A stretch of 64,000 bases of DNA. It comes from Streptococcus sanguinis. GTDB lineage: Bacteria > Bacillota > Bacilli > Lactobacillales > Streptococcaceae. Below the pieces are notes generated by a model. The model worked only from the letters and a program-made list of their open reading frames with translations. It was not told the origin of the DNA and did no database searches. The DNA lies in NCBI GenBank assembly GCA_013378335.1, contig CP040556.1, forward strand, positions 2,285,492 to 2,349,491, read 5' to 3'. A program made the translations under genes and the position numbers. Shown here piece by piece: positions 1-8,661 of this stretch. The stretch's first letter is position 1, and every line of letters begins with the position of its first letter.

Positions 1-465
1 TTTGTTATAGTGCTCAGACATCTTTTCCAGTACCTCGTCTAGCTTACCAGTCTTTTCACCGGCCTGCACCATACGAATCAGGAGATCGGGAAACATCCCT
101 TCCTGATCCAGCATAGCCTTGGACAGCTGACTACCTTCTTTTAGGCTCTTGCTGACGATTTTAAGGCTGGACTTGAGATTCTTTGAAGTAGCCTGTTGCT
201 CTAGGATATCCACCGCATTATTGAGGGGAATCCCCGACTCCAGCATAACCGACATCTGCTTACAGAAAAGCGATATGTCCTTGAGCTTGATCTTCTTGCT
301 TTGGAAAAGAACAATCTCCTTAGAGCCCATGACCTTTTCTTCGACACTGATCGGCTTCCCTTTGAGACGGATCCGATTGACGGCGTCTGTCCGGTTAGGA
401 GCGTCCACCTCTAGTGTGACGACCCCTTGTCGAGTGTCTAAGTATTTACAAACATATACCGTCAT
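1..465 (-). CDS. pilC: Type IV pilus inner-membrane platform protein PilC (partial)
   Basis: The first 155 codons of a GspF/PilC-family membrane protein; the rest lies beyond the left edge. Reading the minus strand from the ATG at 465 gives MTVYVCKYLDTRQG, then an N-terminal region and the start of the first T2SSF domain (KLKDISLFCKQMSVMLESGI, then a stretch ending QAGEKTGKLDEVLEKMSEHY). The motif CKQMSVMLESGIPL and the GEKTGKLDEVL stretch are typical of the family. PilC forms the platform that couples the PilB/PilT motors to pilin assembly. It starts 3 bp after the pilT stop, so it is the third gene of a pilB-pilT-pilC operon. It was too incomplete to appear as a full reading frame. Confidence 0.9.
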   Translation of the reverse strand, partial: MTVYVCKYLDTRQGVVTLEVDAPNRTDAVNRIRLKGKPISVEEKVMGSKEIVLFQSKKIKLKDISLFCKQMSVMLESGIPLNNAVDILEQQATSKNLKSSLKIVSKSLKEGSQLSKAMLDQEGMFPDLLIRMVQAGEKTGKLDEVLEKMSEHYNK

Positions 466-468
466 GCT

Positions 469-1533
469 CTAGTACCCCACTATTCCTAGGGATTTTTCAA
501 CTTGAGCGCGGTCCACTGAGTAGGACAGTAGCGTTCTTTGATCGATGACATTGCGACGGTAGAGTCCCATGAGCGAAGTGTCCATGGTAATCATGCCTAG
601 CTGAGCCCCTGTTTGGATTGGCGTCAGCAGCTGGTGGGTCTTCCCTTCGCGAATGAGGTTGCGAATAGCGGGTGTTCCCAGCATGATTTCAAAGGCAGCC
701 ACACGACCCTTGCCGGTCGCTGTACGCATAAGCTGCTGCGATACAACTCCTTCCATAACAGCTGAAAGCTGTACACGGATCTGCTCTTGCTGCTCGGCTG
801 GAAATACGTCGATAATCCGGTCCATGGTGTTGACGGCACCGACCGTGTGGAGGGTTGACAGGACTAAGTGACCTGTTTCCGCCGCACGCAGGGCGATTTC
901 AATCGTTTCCTTATCCCGCATCTCACCGACTAGGATGACATCCGGGTCCTGACGAAGTGCACCGCGGAGAGCATTTCCAAAGCTCTGCGTATCCGCTCCC
1001 AGCTCACGCTGGTTGACCAAGCACTTATTATGCGTGTGCATATACTCGATCGGATCTTCAATCGTGATGATGTGCTCGTCCCGCAAGCTGTTCATGTAGT
1101 TAATCATGGTTGCCAGGGTCGTTGACTTTCCGCTTCCTGTTGGTCCGGTAACCAATATCAGACCCCGGCGTTTCTCAGCTAGCTTTTTGATAACTGGTGG
1201 CAAGCCCAGAGATTCCATAGATGGAATATCCTTGGGAATGACCCGCAAGGCAATCCCGCAGTTGTTTTTCTGCTTAAAGATATTGACCCGCAAGCGATAG
1301 CCATTATCAACCTCGTAGGCACAGTCCACTTCACCGACTTCTAAAAGATGAGTAATCTGCTTCTCATTTAAAATATGCTTGGTGAAGCGAACCGTGTCTT
1401 CGTTGGTCAAAATTGTATTGTTGAGTTGTGTTAACCTCCCGTGCAGACGCATGGTTGGCTCAGCGCCAACCGTGAAGTGGATATCTGATGCACCCGCTTC
1501 AATCGCCTGCTTAATTAACTCATCCAAATTCAT
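469..1533 (-). CDS. pilT: Type IV pilus retraction ATPase PilT
   Basis: A 354-residue hexameric motor ATPase that powers pilus retraction and twitching motility from the cytoplasmic face. Visible motifs are the N-terminal GASDIHFTVGAEP segment, Walker A GPTGSGKSTT at about residues 129-138, the Asp box TIEDPIEY, Walker B DPDVILVGEMRD and the His box STLHTVGAVNTMDRII. Length matches PilT (about 345-370). No CxxC zinc motif is present, which separates it from the PilB assembly ATPase next to it. It begins 1 bp after the pilB stop and is followed at once by pilC. The AIRNLIREGK motif, a conserved PilT element, is also present. The reading frame is intact, unlike pilB. Confidence 0.93.
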   Translation of the reverse strand: MNLDELIKQAIEAGASDIHFTVGAEPTMRLHGRLTQLNNTILTNEDTVRFTKHILNEKQITHLLEVGEVDCAYEVDNGYRLRVNIFKQKNNCGIALRVIPKDIPSMESLGLPPVIKKLAEKRRGLILVTGPTGSGKSTTLATMINYMNSLRDEHIITIEDPIEYMHTHNKCLVNQRELGADTQSFGNALRGALRQDPDVILVGEMRDKETIEIALRAAETGHLVLSTLHTVGAVNTMDRIIDVFPAEQQEQIRVQLSAVMEGVVSQQLMRTATGKGRVAAFEIMLGTPAIRNLIREGKTHQLLTPIQTGAQLGMITMDTSLMGLYRRNVIDQRTLLSYSVDRAQVEKSLGIVGY

Positions 1534-1534
1534 C

Positions 1535-3216
1535 CTAAACTTCCCCTTCTAGACTAAAGGCAATCTTCATTGCTTCTTCAATCGTTGTAGTCCCCTGTTT
1601 TGCGATATCTATGGCCTCCTCCGCCAAGTCTCGCATACCATTTTTCTTAGCTTCTGCCCGAAGCTGTGCTGTTGTTCCACCATCATTAATTAGTGATTTA
1701 ATCTCCCTTGTCACTGCCATGATTTCGTGGATAGCTATACGTCCATAGTATCCCGTACCGCTACAGTAGTTGCAGCCGCGTCCGCGATACAAGGTGTCTC
1801 CCTTGTGAATACCGATACCTGCATGTTCATTTGTTTCTACAGTGTATTCAGTCTTACACTTAGGACAGATGCGCTTAATCAAGCGCTGTGCGATAATACC
1901 GACAGTCGCCGTTGAGACCAGATAAGGCTTGATGCCCATATCGACCAAACGGTTGACTGTACTAGCTGTGTCATTGGTGTGGATAGTCGAGAGAACGACG
2001 TGACCAGTGATAGCGGCCCGAACCGCGATACTAGCTGTCTCTTCATCCCGAATCTCCCCAAGAGAACGATGTCCGGGTCCTGACGCAGGATACTTCTCAA
2101 ACCACTCGCGAAGGTCAGTCCAGCTTTGTTATTTACCTGAACTTGGTTGACCCCTTCCAATCGGTACTCAACCGGATCTTCAACAGTGATGATATTTTTT
2201 CCTACATCATTGAGCTCACGGAGCGCTGTGTAGAGAGTGGTTGTCTTTCCGCTTCCTGTTGGACCAGTCAGCAAGATGATGCCTTCTGGCGCCTTGAGAA
2301 TCTCTTCAAAAAGTTTCTCGTTGGTTGGCGAGAATCCCAGCTCCTCTTTACTGAGGAGAGTTGCATTCCGGCTCAAAATCCGAATAACGATTTTTTCACC
2401 GAATACAGTAGGCAAGACTGAAACCCGCATATCGACTTCTTTGCCGTCGATGGTTGTTTCAATCCGTCCATCCTGAGGAATCCGCCGCTCAGCGATATCC
2501 AAACCACTCATGATCTTAATCCGTGTCGCAATGGCTGAGTGAGCATTGGCTTTCAACTGCATGTTTTCCACTAAGGTTCCGTCAACCCGGAAACGAACAC
2601 GAACAACTTTTTCAAAGGGCTCAATATGGATATCGCTGGTCCGCGTCTTGATTGCCTGACTGATAATCGAGTCAATCAAACGCACAACTGGAGCGTTTTT
2701 GATTTCGAGATCTTCTTCGACAATCTCTTCATCCACATTAAAACCTTCGATTTCGGTCGCTGCCTGTTGGGCTTCTTCTCCTTTGGAATAGTATTGATCG
2801 ATATACTTCTCAATATCATCCCGAAAAGTTACATAAGGTTCTACCGCCATTTTAGAGACGATTTTAACGTCATCTAGGGCGATATAGTTACTTGGGTCTG
2901 CCATCGCAACTATTAACTTGGGTTCTTCTCCCTCTTCTCCATCTGTGAAAGAGATCGGAATCAATCCATGACGTTTAGCAACTTTTTCTGAAACCTTCTC
3001 GACAGCTTCCTTTTCTATCACAAACTGTGATAGATTGACATGAGGTACACGGTAGTAGTAACTCATGACTTTCAGCATATCTTCTTCTGTCACATAGCCC
3101 TTGCTGATTAGATATCTCTCTAACTGCATGTTTGATTGTGGCATATCCTGAAGAATTTCTTCTTTTTGAGCTGCCGTTATCAGATTGAATTGAACCAATA
3201 TAGCGATTAGTGCCAT
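1535..3216 (-). pseudogene. pilB: Type IV pilus assembly ATPase PilB, frameshifted
   Basis: Two overlapping reading frames together encode one GspE/PilB protein of about 560 residues. The N-terminal part (from 3216) carries the MshEN-like domain, the ASDIHIEP-like segment TSDIHIEPFEKVVR, Walker A GPTGSGKTTT and Walker B RQDPDIVLLG. The downstream frame continues GEIRDEETASIAVRAA, GHVVLSTIHTNDTAS, and the zinc-binding CPKC / CNYC pair. The frames join at a C run at 2056-2059 (plus strand): four Gs stand in the coding strand where the family sequence LLGEIRDEE needs a full Gly codon, so one base is missing. As read, the product would end in unrelated residues without the zinc motif or second half of the ATPase. 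This could be a sequencing error in a homopolymer or a true loss of pilus extension. Everything else looks like an intact, selected gene. Confidence 0.85.
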
Positions 3217-3319
3217 TTGTTTCTCCTGTCTGTGATTTTTTTGTAAAAATCCTTCAATTCTTTCTATGCGTTATTAGATAACAGCTTTCTTAAAAAAATC
3301 TCCCTCGCTTAAAGTTTCC

Positions 3320-3336
3320 TTTAAGGTTTCTTTAAG
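3320..3336 (+). promoter_or_regulatory. CiaR-type direct repeat (TTTAAG-N5-TTTAAG)
   Basis: TTTAAG at 3320-3325, five bases, and TTTAAG at 3331-3336 exactly match the known CiaR consensus (NTTAAG-N5-WTTAAG). A third TTTAAG follows at 3340-3345. Ten bases after the second repeat is TAGGCT (3347-3352), a poor -10 with only T, A and final T conserved. In streptococci such boxes often drive csRNAs in intergenic regions, and the gene-free DNA downstream on the plus strand fits. The weak -10 keeps confidence low. Confidence 0.4.
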
Positions 3337-3647
3337 CTTTTTAAGTTAGGCTAGTACATGGAAAATTTACCAATAGAACCAAACTTAATGTTTTAAGTTA
3401 GATGCTTTGAGCAGTATTTTCGTTTGACAGGCGCAAAAAACAGACCTTGAAACAATCATAAGATTGCCCAAGAAAGTTTTAAACTTGTCAAATGAACCGC
3501 AAAAAAGCAGATGCCAAAAACATTTGTTCTTGCGTTCTTAGATACTATACAAAGCAAGTTCTCTTGCAAAATTTCTCATGCTCTGAGATTTAGGTTAAAC
3601 CGTGTGTGTGTGAAGTTGGTTTAACCCGAATCAGCAAGCAGCCAGTG

Positions 3648-3686
3648 CCATAAGATAAGAATTCTTGTCTTATGGTTTTTCTTTTT
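3648..3686 (+). terminator. Palindrome plus T runs, terminator-like, no upstream gene
   Basis: A 28-nt palindrome (arms CCATAAGA.AAGAA, one G-U pair) is followed by TTTTTCTTTTT. On the plus strand this is a classic intrinsic terminator, yet no plus-strand gene precedes it; the neighbouring genes are both on the minus strand. It may end a small RNA starting further left, possibly from the CiaR-like box. Confidence 0.5.
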
Positions 3687-4282
3687 ACCGATATGCATAT
3701 TTTGGTAGGAAATGCTAGGAACAAAAGCTTTATTTGCTTTAAAAAACATTTACCTATCACAGTATATGACATAATTGACATCTTGTCAACAGGTTTGCCT
3801 CGAAAAAAATGATTACATTTAAAAAAATGTTCAACTTTGATAAAGACTTGTTATATCAACGTTTCTAACGTTTTTTTAATGACTTTTTTTCTTGCGAGGT
3901 TTAAAAAAAGCAATTTTTTAAGTGAATTTCTCCCCTTTGTCGCTTTCTCTTCAGCCTTCAGATGGACAGTGTGACAGCATCTGTCTTCTTCTGGTCGGTA
4001 GTCGATATGCTTAGGAAAGGCGCTTCAGGACAAGGCTTAGCAAGCTTTGCCTGTTTCTTCCTACTCAATAGTATATGCTAAAGAAAATGCATTGTCAATA
4101 CATTTGCATTTTATTAGATGTAAAACTTCTCTAAAAATGCACAATGTGTTCAGCTTGTCTATTTTTTATAGAAAAACCACAAAATCAAAAAGCTGGAATT
4201 TTCAGACAAAGAAATAGAGAAATTAAATAAGAAGAAAATCGTAAAAATAGAACCAGTTAAGTGATGGAAATTAGACTGCAAA

Positions 4283-4311
4283 ACGAAAAAACAGCCCGAA
4301 TATCGGACTGT
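4283..4311 (-). terminator. Intrinsic terminator of the cation efflux gene
   Basis: On the minus strand ACAGTCCGA and TCGGGCTGT form a 9-bp stem (one G-U) with a TAT loop, followed by TTTTTTCG. It lies 27 bp after the stop of the CDF gene at 4338. Confidence 0.8.
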
Positions 4312-4337
4312 AGAGATATAGTTTATAGTAGCACTAT

Positions 4338-5225
4338 TTAAGTATGAGGTTTTAAATCGCCCTCTCCACCTAAACACCACTCTTCATGCTCTTCCAAGCT
4401 GCTATCCGTCTGGATAGTGATTTTAGTAATACCGTAGGCTTGAAGCTCTTGACGCAAAGTAGTCTGGGTATCAATTAGAAGCTCTGGATTTTCAAGACAG
4501 ATATGAATCATGGCAAATTTTTCCAAACCGTCTGTCGTCCAGACATTGAGCTGGGTAATAGTCTGAACGTTTTCAACCGCCAGAATTTCCTGATAAAGCT
4601 GGGTCAAATCGATATCGCTAGGGATATGATCCAGAAAAATCTTGATGTTTTCCCAGAACTTAGGCAGAGCCTTGCTGAGGATGAAGCCTGCAATGAGCAG
4701 GGAGAGCAGCGGGTCAAGAAAATACCAGTCGGTAAAGCGCAAAACGATAGAGACTAGAATAACAGCCAACCAACCCAAAATGTCCTCTAAGAAATGGAGA
4801 CTGAGAATGGACTCATTATGACTGTGTCCATGGCCATGGCCGACCACCTTGCTGGCTGCTAAATTGACTATAATGGCAAAGATACCCAGCACCAGCATGC
4901 CGTCATAATTAACCTTTTCCGGTGCAAAGACCTTGGGTACATTCTCAATAATCACCAAGGTCGAGCCAACCAGCAAGATGACAGAAGTCAGCAGGGCTCC
5001 CAAAAGGCTATAGCGCTTGTAGCCCAGAGTGTATTTCTTGTCTTCTTTTTTATTAGAAATTTTTTCAAAAAGGGTGGAAAGTCCGATGGCCATCGCGTCT
5101 CCTGTATCGTGTACAGCGTCGGCTAGTACAGCGCTGGAATTGAACATGAAGCCAAAGATAAACTCAAGAATGGCAAAGGAAAAGTTTAATAGAAAAGCGA
5201 TGGTCATATTTTTACTAGATTTCAC
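4338..5225 (-). CDS. Cation diffusion facilitator (CDF) metal efflux protein, probably zinc
   Basis: A 295-residue CDF transporter that exports divalent metal ions in exchange for protons. Six membrane segments are visible in the first 190 residues. The second contains VLADAVHDTGDA with the family HxxxD pair, and the fifth segment begins HFLEDILG, a second HxxxD; His/Asp at both sites is typical of zinc-type CDFs. A cytoplasmic His-rich loop GHGHGHSH lies between TM4 and TM5. The C-terminal about 90 residues form the cytoplasmic ferredoxin-like domain (LYQEILAVENVQTI). The start is a GTG with a GGAGG site 6 bases upstream; an ATG six codons in is the alternative. It is divergent from a TetR regulator whose promoter region lies between them, which suggests, but does not prove, control by that regulator. 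Confidence 0.85.
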   Translation of the reverse strand: MKSSKNMTIAFLLNFSFAILEFIFGFMFNSSAVLADAVHDTGDAMAIGLSTLFEKISNKKEDKKYTLGYKRYSLLGALLTSVILLVGSTLVIIENVPKVFAPEKVNYDGMLVLGIFAIIVNLAASKVVGHGHGHSHNESILSLHFLEDILGWLAVILVSIVLRFTDWYFLDPLLSLLIAGFILSKALPKFWENIKIFLDHIPSDIDLTQLYQEILAVENVQTITQLNVWTTDGLEKFAMIHICLENPELLIDTQTTLRQELQAYGITKITIQTDSSLEEHEEWCLGGEGDLKPHT

Positions 5226-5235
5226 GGCAGCCTCC

Positions 5236-5289
5236 TTTCAGTTTGGCTAAATTTATAGTATAATGTAGTCAAAACGGAACACCTTGTTC
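5236..5289 (+). promoter_or_regulatory. Promoter and inverted-repeat operator of the TetR gene
   Basis: TTTCAG (5236-5241), 17 bases, TATAAT (5259-5264). A perfect inverted repeat GAACA-CCT-TGTTC lies at 5277-5289, about +7 to +19 of the predicted transcript. This is where a self-repressing TetR protein would bind; the repeat also sits about 50 bp upstream of the divergent CDF start. Confidence 0.5.
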
Positions 5290-5394
5290 AGTTTTCTTTA
5301 TCTTTATTATCCCTTATTCTCAGAAAGGAAACAAGAAGCAATTGAGGGGCTTTGTCTGTTACTGAACAATCCTGCTCTTTTGTTCCGAAACGCT

Positions 5395-5916
5395 ATGGAC
5401 AGACGAGTCAAGAAATCACGCGCAGCTATTTACCAGGCTTTTATCAGCCTGCTGCACCAAAAAAGCTATGAAAGCATCACGGTACAGGAAATCATCGACC
5501 TGGCAGATGTTGGCCGGTCGACTTTCTATGCCCATTTCGAGACCAAGGAAGCGCTGCTAGAGGAGGTTTGCCAAGACCTCTTTCAGCATACCTTTCTTGA
5601 GCGCGACGATGGCAAGGATCTTTTTGAAGCAACCACCCATATTTTCAAACATTTCCAAAAGAATCAGGACAAGATTGCGACCTTGTTGCTTTCGAAAAAT
5701 ATCTATTTTACTAATCGCTTAAAGATTGAGCTGGAAAACTATCTCTTCCCAATGATTCAGGAACAGCTCCTGCAGAAAAAATCTCAGCTGCCCGAGCCCT
5801 TTCTGAGAAATTACGTGACCTCTACCTTTGTGGAGACGGTCAGCTGGTGGCTCCAGCAGAAGAAAACATTGCCAGAAACAGTTATCAGCCAGTATTTTCT
5901 GGATTTGATGGAGTGA
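5395..5916 (+). CDS. TetR/AcrR family transcriptional regulator
   Basis: A one-component repressor with an N-terminal helix-turn-helix: VKKSRAAIYQAFISLL, then SITVQEIIDLADVGRSTFYAHFETKEALL, the standard TetR DNA-binding signature. The C-terminal ligand domain resembles the TetR_C type found in many Firmicutes regulators. I use the ATG at 5395 (173 residues), since the protein family begins close to RRVKKSR. The frame is open back to a TTG at 5284 (210 residues), but that start lies inside the operator-like repeat and the extra residues do not look like a TetR protein. Neither start has a strong ribosome site. It is followed 38 bp later by an MFS transporter on the same strand and is divergent from the CDF gene, so either transporter could be its target. 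Confidence 0.8.
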   Translation: MDRRVKKSRAAIYQAFISLLHQKSYESITVQEIIDLADVGRSTFYAHFETKEALLEEVCQDLFQHTFLERDDGKDLFEATTHIFKHFQKNQDKIATLLLSKNIYFTNRLKIELENYLFPMIQEQLLQKKSQLPEPFLRNYVTSTFVETVSWWLQQKKTLPETVISQYFLDLME

Positions 5917-5954
5917 TTTTATTTTGATGTTTATATAGGAGGAAACTTAACTTT

Positions 5955-7121
5955 ATGAAAAAGCAACATTCGAAATTTTTACTTCCAGGTATTCTGATGG
6001 TGGGGGTTGCCCTGCGGGCACCTTTTGCAGTGCTGCCTGTTGTGCTGGGCGATATTGCTAAGGGACTTCAAGTTCCCGTCAACTCTTTGGGACTGCTGAC
6101 TAGTCTGCCCTTGATTATGTTTGCCCTCTGCTCAGCCTTTTCCCCACGCCTGGCTCAAAAGGTCGGCCTGGAAAAGCTCTTTACCATAGCCATGATTGTG
6201 CTGACTCTGGGCTCTTTTATTCGTATCTTTAACCTGCCTCTACTCTATGCAGGTACAGTCATACTAGGGGCTGCCATCGCTGTCTTAAATGTGCTCCTGC
6301 CCAATGTCATTCAGGCTAATCAGCCAGAGAAAATTGGATTTCTAACCACGCTTTATATCACTTCTATGGGGCTGGCCATCTCAATCATGTCTCCCTTGGC
6401 TGCGCCTATTGTCCGCTTAGCTGGCTGGAAAGGATTGATTCTCGTCCTGACCCTCATCTGCTTACTAGCCTGCTTGATTTGGCTGCCTAACAGTCGGCAT
6501 AATCACCAACTGACTAGAAAAAGCCGCGAGCAGCAAATGGGGGCTCTGCTAACAAATCCTAGAGTATGGGCTCTGATTGTTTTCAGCGGCTTGCAGTTCT
6601 TGCTCTTTTACACAGCTATCACTTGGCTGCCGACTCTTGGCCAGTTGGCGGGACTTTCCGATGATGCTACTGGATTCTTAGCCTCTATCTTTTCGATTAT
6701 CAGCCTTCCTTTGGCTATGATTGTTCCTAGTCTAACAACACGTCTATCTGCGAAACAACGCTTGGGAATGATTACTCTCTTTTCTGCAGCCGGCGTCATT
6801 GGTCTGGGTATGCTGTTGATTCAGACGGATTCTTTTATCTACTGGCTCATTCTCAATCTGCTAATCGGTATGTCCGTCAGCGCCCTCTTCCCCTACCTCA
6901 TGGTTACTTTCTCGCTCAAAACCAGTACCCCTGAGCAAACCGCTCAGCTATCTGGCTTAGCTCAGACTGGTGGTTATATTCTGGCCGCTTTTGGTCCTAG
7001 CCTCTTTGGCTATAGCTTTGACTTATTCCGCTCTTGGACCCCAGCCATCCTCATTCTCATTGGCTTGACTGTCATCATGGCACTAACACTCTTTTACATT
7101 GAAAAGTTTGACAAGATATAA
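5955..7121 (+). CDS. MFS transporter, CynX/NimT-like
   Basis: A 388-residue major facilitator with about 12 membrane segments. The N-terminal GVALRAPFAVLPVVLGDIA resembles the cyanate permease/2-nitroimidazole transporter group (the family shows an R-P-x motif in TM1). The cytoplasmic centre is RKSREQQMGALLTNPRVWALI and the second half contains LLIGMSVSALFPYLMVTFSLKTSTPEQTAQLSGLAQTGGY in separate helices. An AGGAGG site lies 12 bases before the ATG. It follows the tetR gene and ends at a strong terminator, so the two probably form an operon. The substrate cannot be read from the sequence; drug or small organic anion export/import are both possible. Confidence 0.8.
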   Translation: MKKQHSKFLLPGILMVGVALRAPFAVLPVVLGDIAKGLQVPVNSLGLLTSLPLIMFALCSAFSPRLAQKVGLEKLFTIAMIVLTLGSFIRIFNLPLLYAGTVILGAAIAVLNVLLPNVIQANQPEKIGFLTTLYITSMGLAISIMSPLAAPIVRLAGWKGLILVLTLICLLACLIWLPNSRHNHQLTRKSREQQMGALLTNPRVWALIVFSGLQFLLFYTAITWLPTLGQLAGLSDDATGFLASIFSIISLPLAMIVPSLTTRLSAKQRLGMITLFSAAGVIGLGMLLIQTDSFIYWLILNLLIGMSVSALFPYLMVTFSLKTSTPEQTAQLSGLAQTGGYILAAFGPSLFGYSFDLFRSWTPAILILIGLTVIMALTLFYIEKFDKI

Positions 7122-7130
7122 TAAAGACGA

Positions 7131-7167
7131 AAAAGAACCTGGGAAAAAATAATTCTCAGGTTCTTTT
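7131..7167 (+). terminator. Intrinsic terminator after the MFS gene
   Basis: AAAAGAACCTG pairs with CAGGTTCTTTT around an AT-rich loop; the run of Ts serves the plus strand and the A run gives a weaker minus-strand terminator. Confidence 0.8.
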
Positions 7168-7272
7168 GACTTTCTATTAGGCAGTCTCTACAAGCCTGTA
7201 AGTCCTTGCCAAAACTTTTAAAGTCTTAACACATATGTTATACTCTATGTAGAATAGCAAGGAGGACGACCC

Positions 7273-8100
7273 ATGACAAAACAAGCGATTCGTCTGATTA
7301 TCAGCGACATTGACGGCACCATTTTGGACGACCAGCACCAAGTGGATCCAGCACTTAAAGACCTAATTCCTCTGCTCAGTCAGAGAAAGATTCCTTTCGT
7401 TCTCGCTTCCGCCCGCTCTCCTCTAGGCATGGAACCGATTGCGCGTGGGCTGGGACTGGGAGATAATCCGCTGGCCTGCTACAATGGCGCTCTGGTCATC
7501 AAGGGCGACCTGCAAGCTTACGAGACCATTATCGAGCACCCTCTGGATAAGGAAGAAATCCGCACTTTTCTGGAGCTTGTCAAGGCTGAATTTCCTAGCG
7601 TGTCCATCAATCTCTACTCTGGTAAGGATTGGATTACCGACCGTCTGGATAAATGGGTGCAGATAGAAGCGGATATTACAGGTGAGCAGCCGATGATTCA
7701 AAATGTGTTAATGCCAGTGCTGGACGTTCTAATGCCCGTCCACAAGCTACTTCTGATTGATCAAGCTCCTATCATCCAGAAACTCCATGACTACCTACAG
7801 ACCTTGGACTTTCCCAAGACAGCCTTCTACCTCTCTAAGGACAACTACATGGAAGTCACAGCCAAGCATGTCTCTAAGGAGCAAGCCTTGTACGAAATTG
7901 CCCAGCACTACCAAGTGCCTCTAGAGCAGGTCATGACAATTGGAGACAACTTCAATGACCTTCCTATGCTGCGACTGGCTGGACTCGGAGTCGCTATGGG
8001 CAATGCCCCTGAAGCAGTCAAAACCAAGGCAAAAGCCGTGACCAAAAGCAACAATGAGCACGGGGTCGCGGAAGCTATAGAAAAGTATGTTTTGATATAA
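7273..8100 (+). CDS. Cof-type HAD-IIB sugar phosphatase
   Basis: A 275-residue cytosolic haloacid-dehalogenase phosphatase. Motif I is IISDIDGTILDD (nucleophile Asp), motif II VLASARS, and motif III/IV TIGDNFNDLPMLRLAG, with GVAMGNAPEAVK following; this order is typical of Cof/YkrA/YidA proteins that dephosphorylate sugar phosphates, flavin or PLP. The ATG has an AAGGAGGACGA site. An extended -10 (TGT-TATACT, 7239-7244) lies just upstream, so it is probably transcribed alone. It ends at a strong hairpin. The exact substrate is not predictable. Confidence 0.85.
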   Translation: MTKQAIRLIISDIDGTILDDQHQVDPALKDLIPLLSQRKIPFVLASARSPLGMEPIARGLGLGDNPLACYNGALVIKGDLQAYETIIEHPLDKEEIRTFLELVKAEFPSVSINLYSGKDWITDRLDKWVQIEADITGEQPMIQNVLMPVLDVLMPVHKLLLIDQAPIIQKLHDYLQTLDFPKTAFYLSKDNYMEVTAKHVSKEQALYEIAQHYQVPLEQVMTIGDNFNDLPMLRLAGLGVAMGNAPEAVKTKAKAVTKSNNEHGVAEAIEKYVLI

Positions 8101-8103
8101 CCT

Positions 8104-8131
8104 AAAAAATCTGCCCTTGAGCAGATTTTTT
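8104..8131 (+). terminator. Bidirectional terminator between Cof gene and GNAT gene
   Basis: AAAAAATCTGC / GCAGATTTTTT with a CCTTGA loop. Poly-T on the plus strand and on the minus strand; serves the two convergent genes. Confidence 0.85.
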
Positions 8132-8615
8132 ATTGATGATAATCATAGGCTAGGCGAGGACTGCCATCAGCTACATAAATAATGCCACACTCCCTAAAGC
8201 CGTAGTTCAGGACAGCAGCCTGCATAGCCTGATTAGCCTCATGGGTATCGATGCGCAAATAGGGAATCTGCTGGCAGCAAAAATCAAAGACCTGACAGGA
8301 TAGGCCTCTGACTTGCCCACTTGAGGCGATGCGGTGAATGGTGCCGTAAGGCTCCGAAAAATGCCAGGCTCCCATTTCGATGACCTGATAGGTCGAGTCT
8401 TCTCCGATGATAAAGGCAAAGGTGCCGACCAGCTGCCCATCTTCCTCGATAACAAAAGAGTAGCCAGCCGCGATGTCTTCCTCAATCAAGCCCGCGCTGG
8501 GATAGCCTCCATCCCACTGAGTCGGATTGCTCTGGTCTTTCATGAACTGACGGGCCACATCATAAATCTCCATAATGGCTGGGATATCTTCTGTTTGGGA
8601 CAAACGAATCTTCAT
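8130..8615 (-). CDS. GNAT family N-acetyltransferase
   Basis: A 161-residue acetyl-CoA-dependent acetyltransferase. It begins MKIRLSQTEDIPAIMEIYDVAR, a standard GNAT N-terminus; the central strand is SFVIEEDGQLVGTFAFIIG, and the acetyl-CoA-binding region GTIHRIASSGQVRGLS carries the RxxGxG/A-like turn in degenerate form. An AAAGGAGGAAAG site precedes the ATG at 8615; the open frame runs 34 codons further upstream but without family similarity. It lies directly downstream of dltD beyond a terminator. The substrate is unknown. Confidence 0.83.
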   Translation of the reverse strand: MKIRLSQTEDIPAIMEIYDVARQFMKDQSNPTQWDGGYPSAGLIEEDIAAGYSFVIEEDGQLVGTFAFIIGEDSTYQVIEMGAWHFSEPYGTIHRIASSGQVRGLSCQVFDFCCQQIPYLRIDTHEANQAMQAAVLNYGFRECGIIYVADGSPRLAYDYHQ

Positions 8616-8628
8616 CTTTCCTCCTTTA

Positions 8629-8661
8629 TAAAAATAAGGTCGGAAAGTCCCAACCTTATTT
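8629..8661 (-). terminator. Terminator of the dlt operon
   Basis: AAATAAGGT.GG / CC.ACCTTATTT followed by TTTTTA on the minus strand. The hairpin overlaps the last codons of dltD. Confidence 0.75.

Larger units (their letters stand above)
3217..4337. other. 1.1 kb gene-free region with hairpins between pilB and the cation efflux gene
   Basis: No convincing coding sequence: the longest open frames are about 60-70 residues, AT-rich, and resemble nothing known. The region holds a TTTAAG direct repeat (3320-3336), an inverted repeat GGTTAAACC/GGTTTAACC (3593-3601 and 3618-3626), a 28-nt near-perfect palindrome followed by T runs (3648-3686), a short AACGTT-TCT-AACGTT hairpin followed by Ts near 3858-3880, a hairpin at 4026-4053 and the terminator of the next gene (4283-4311). 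The structure suggests transcribed non-coding DNA, perhaps small RNAs plus the pil promoter, but no single promoter for pilB stood out. Confidence 0.5.

Noticed and set aside
3590..3781. 63-residue minus-strand open frame in the pilB-CDF gap
   Set aside because: No ribosome site, spans a terminator-like palindrome, and the protein resembles nothing; taken as chance.
4159..4380. 73-residue open frame at the end of the CDF gene
   Set aside because: Overlaps the CDF gene and its terminator in another frame; no similarity.
5284..5916. Longer TetR start (TTG at 5284)
   Set aside because: Lies inside the operator-like repeat and the added residues are not TetR-like; ATG 5395 preferred.
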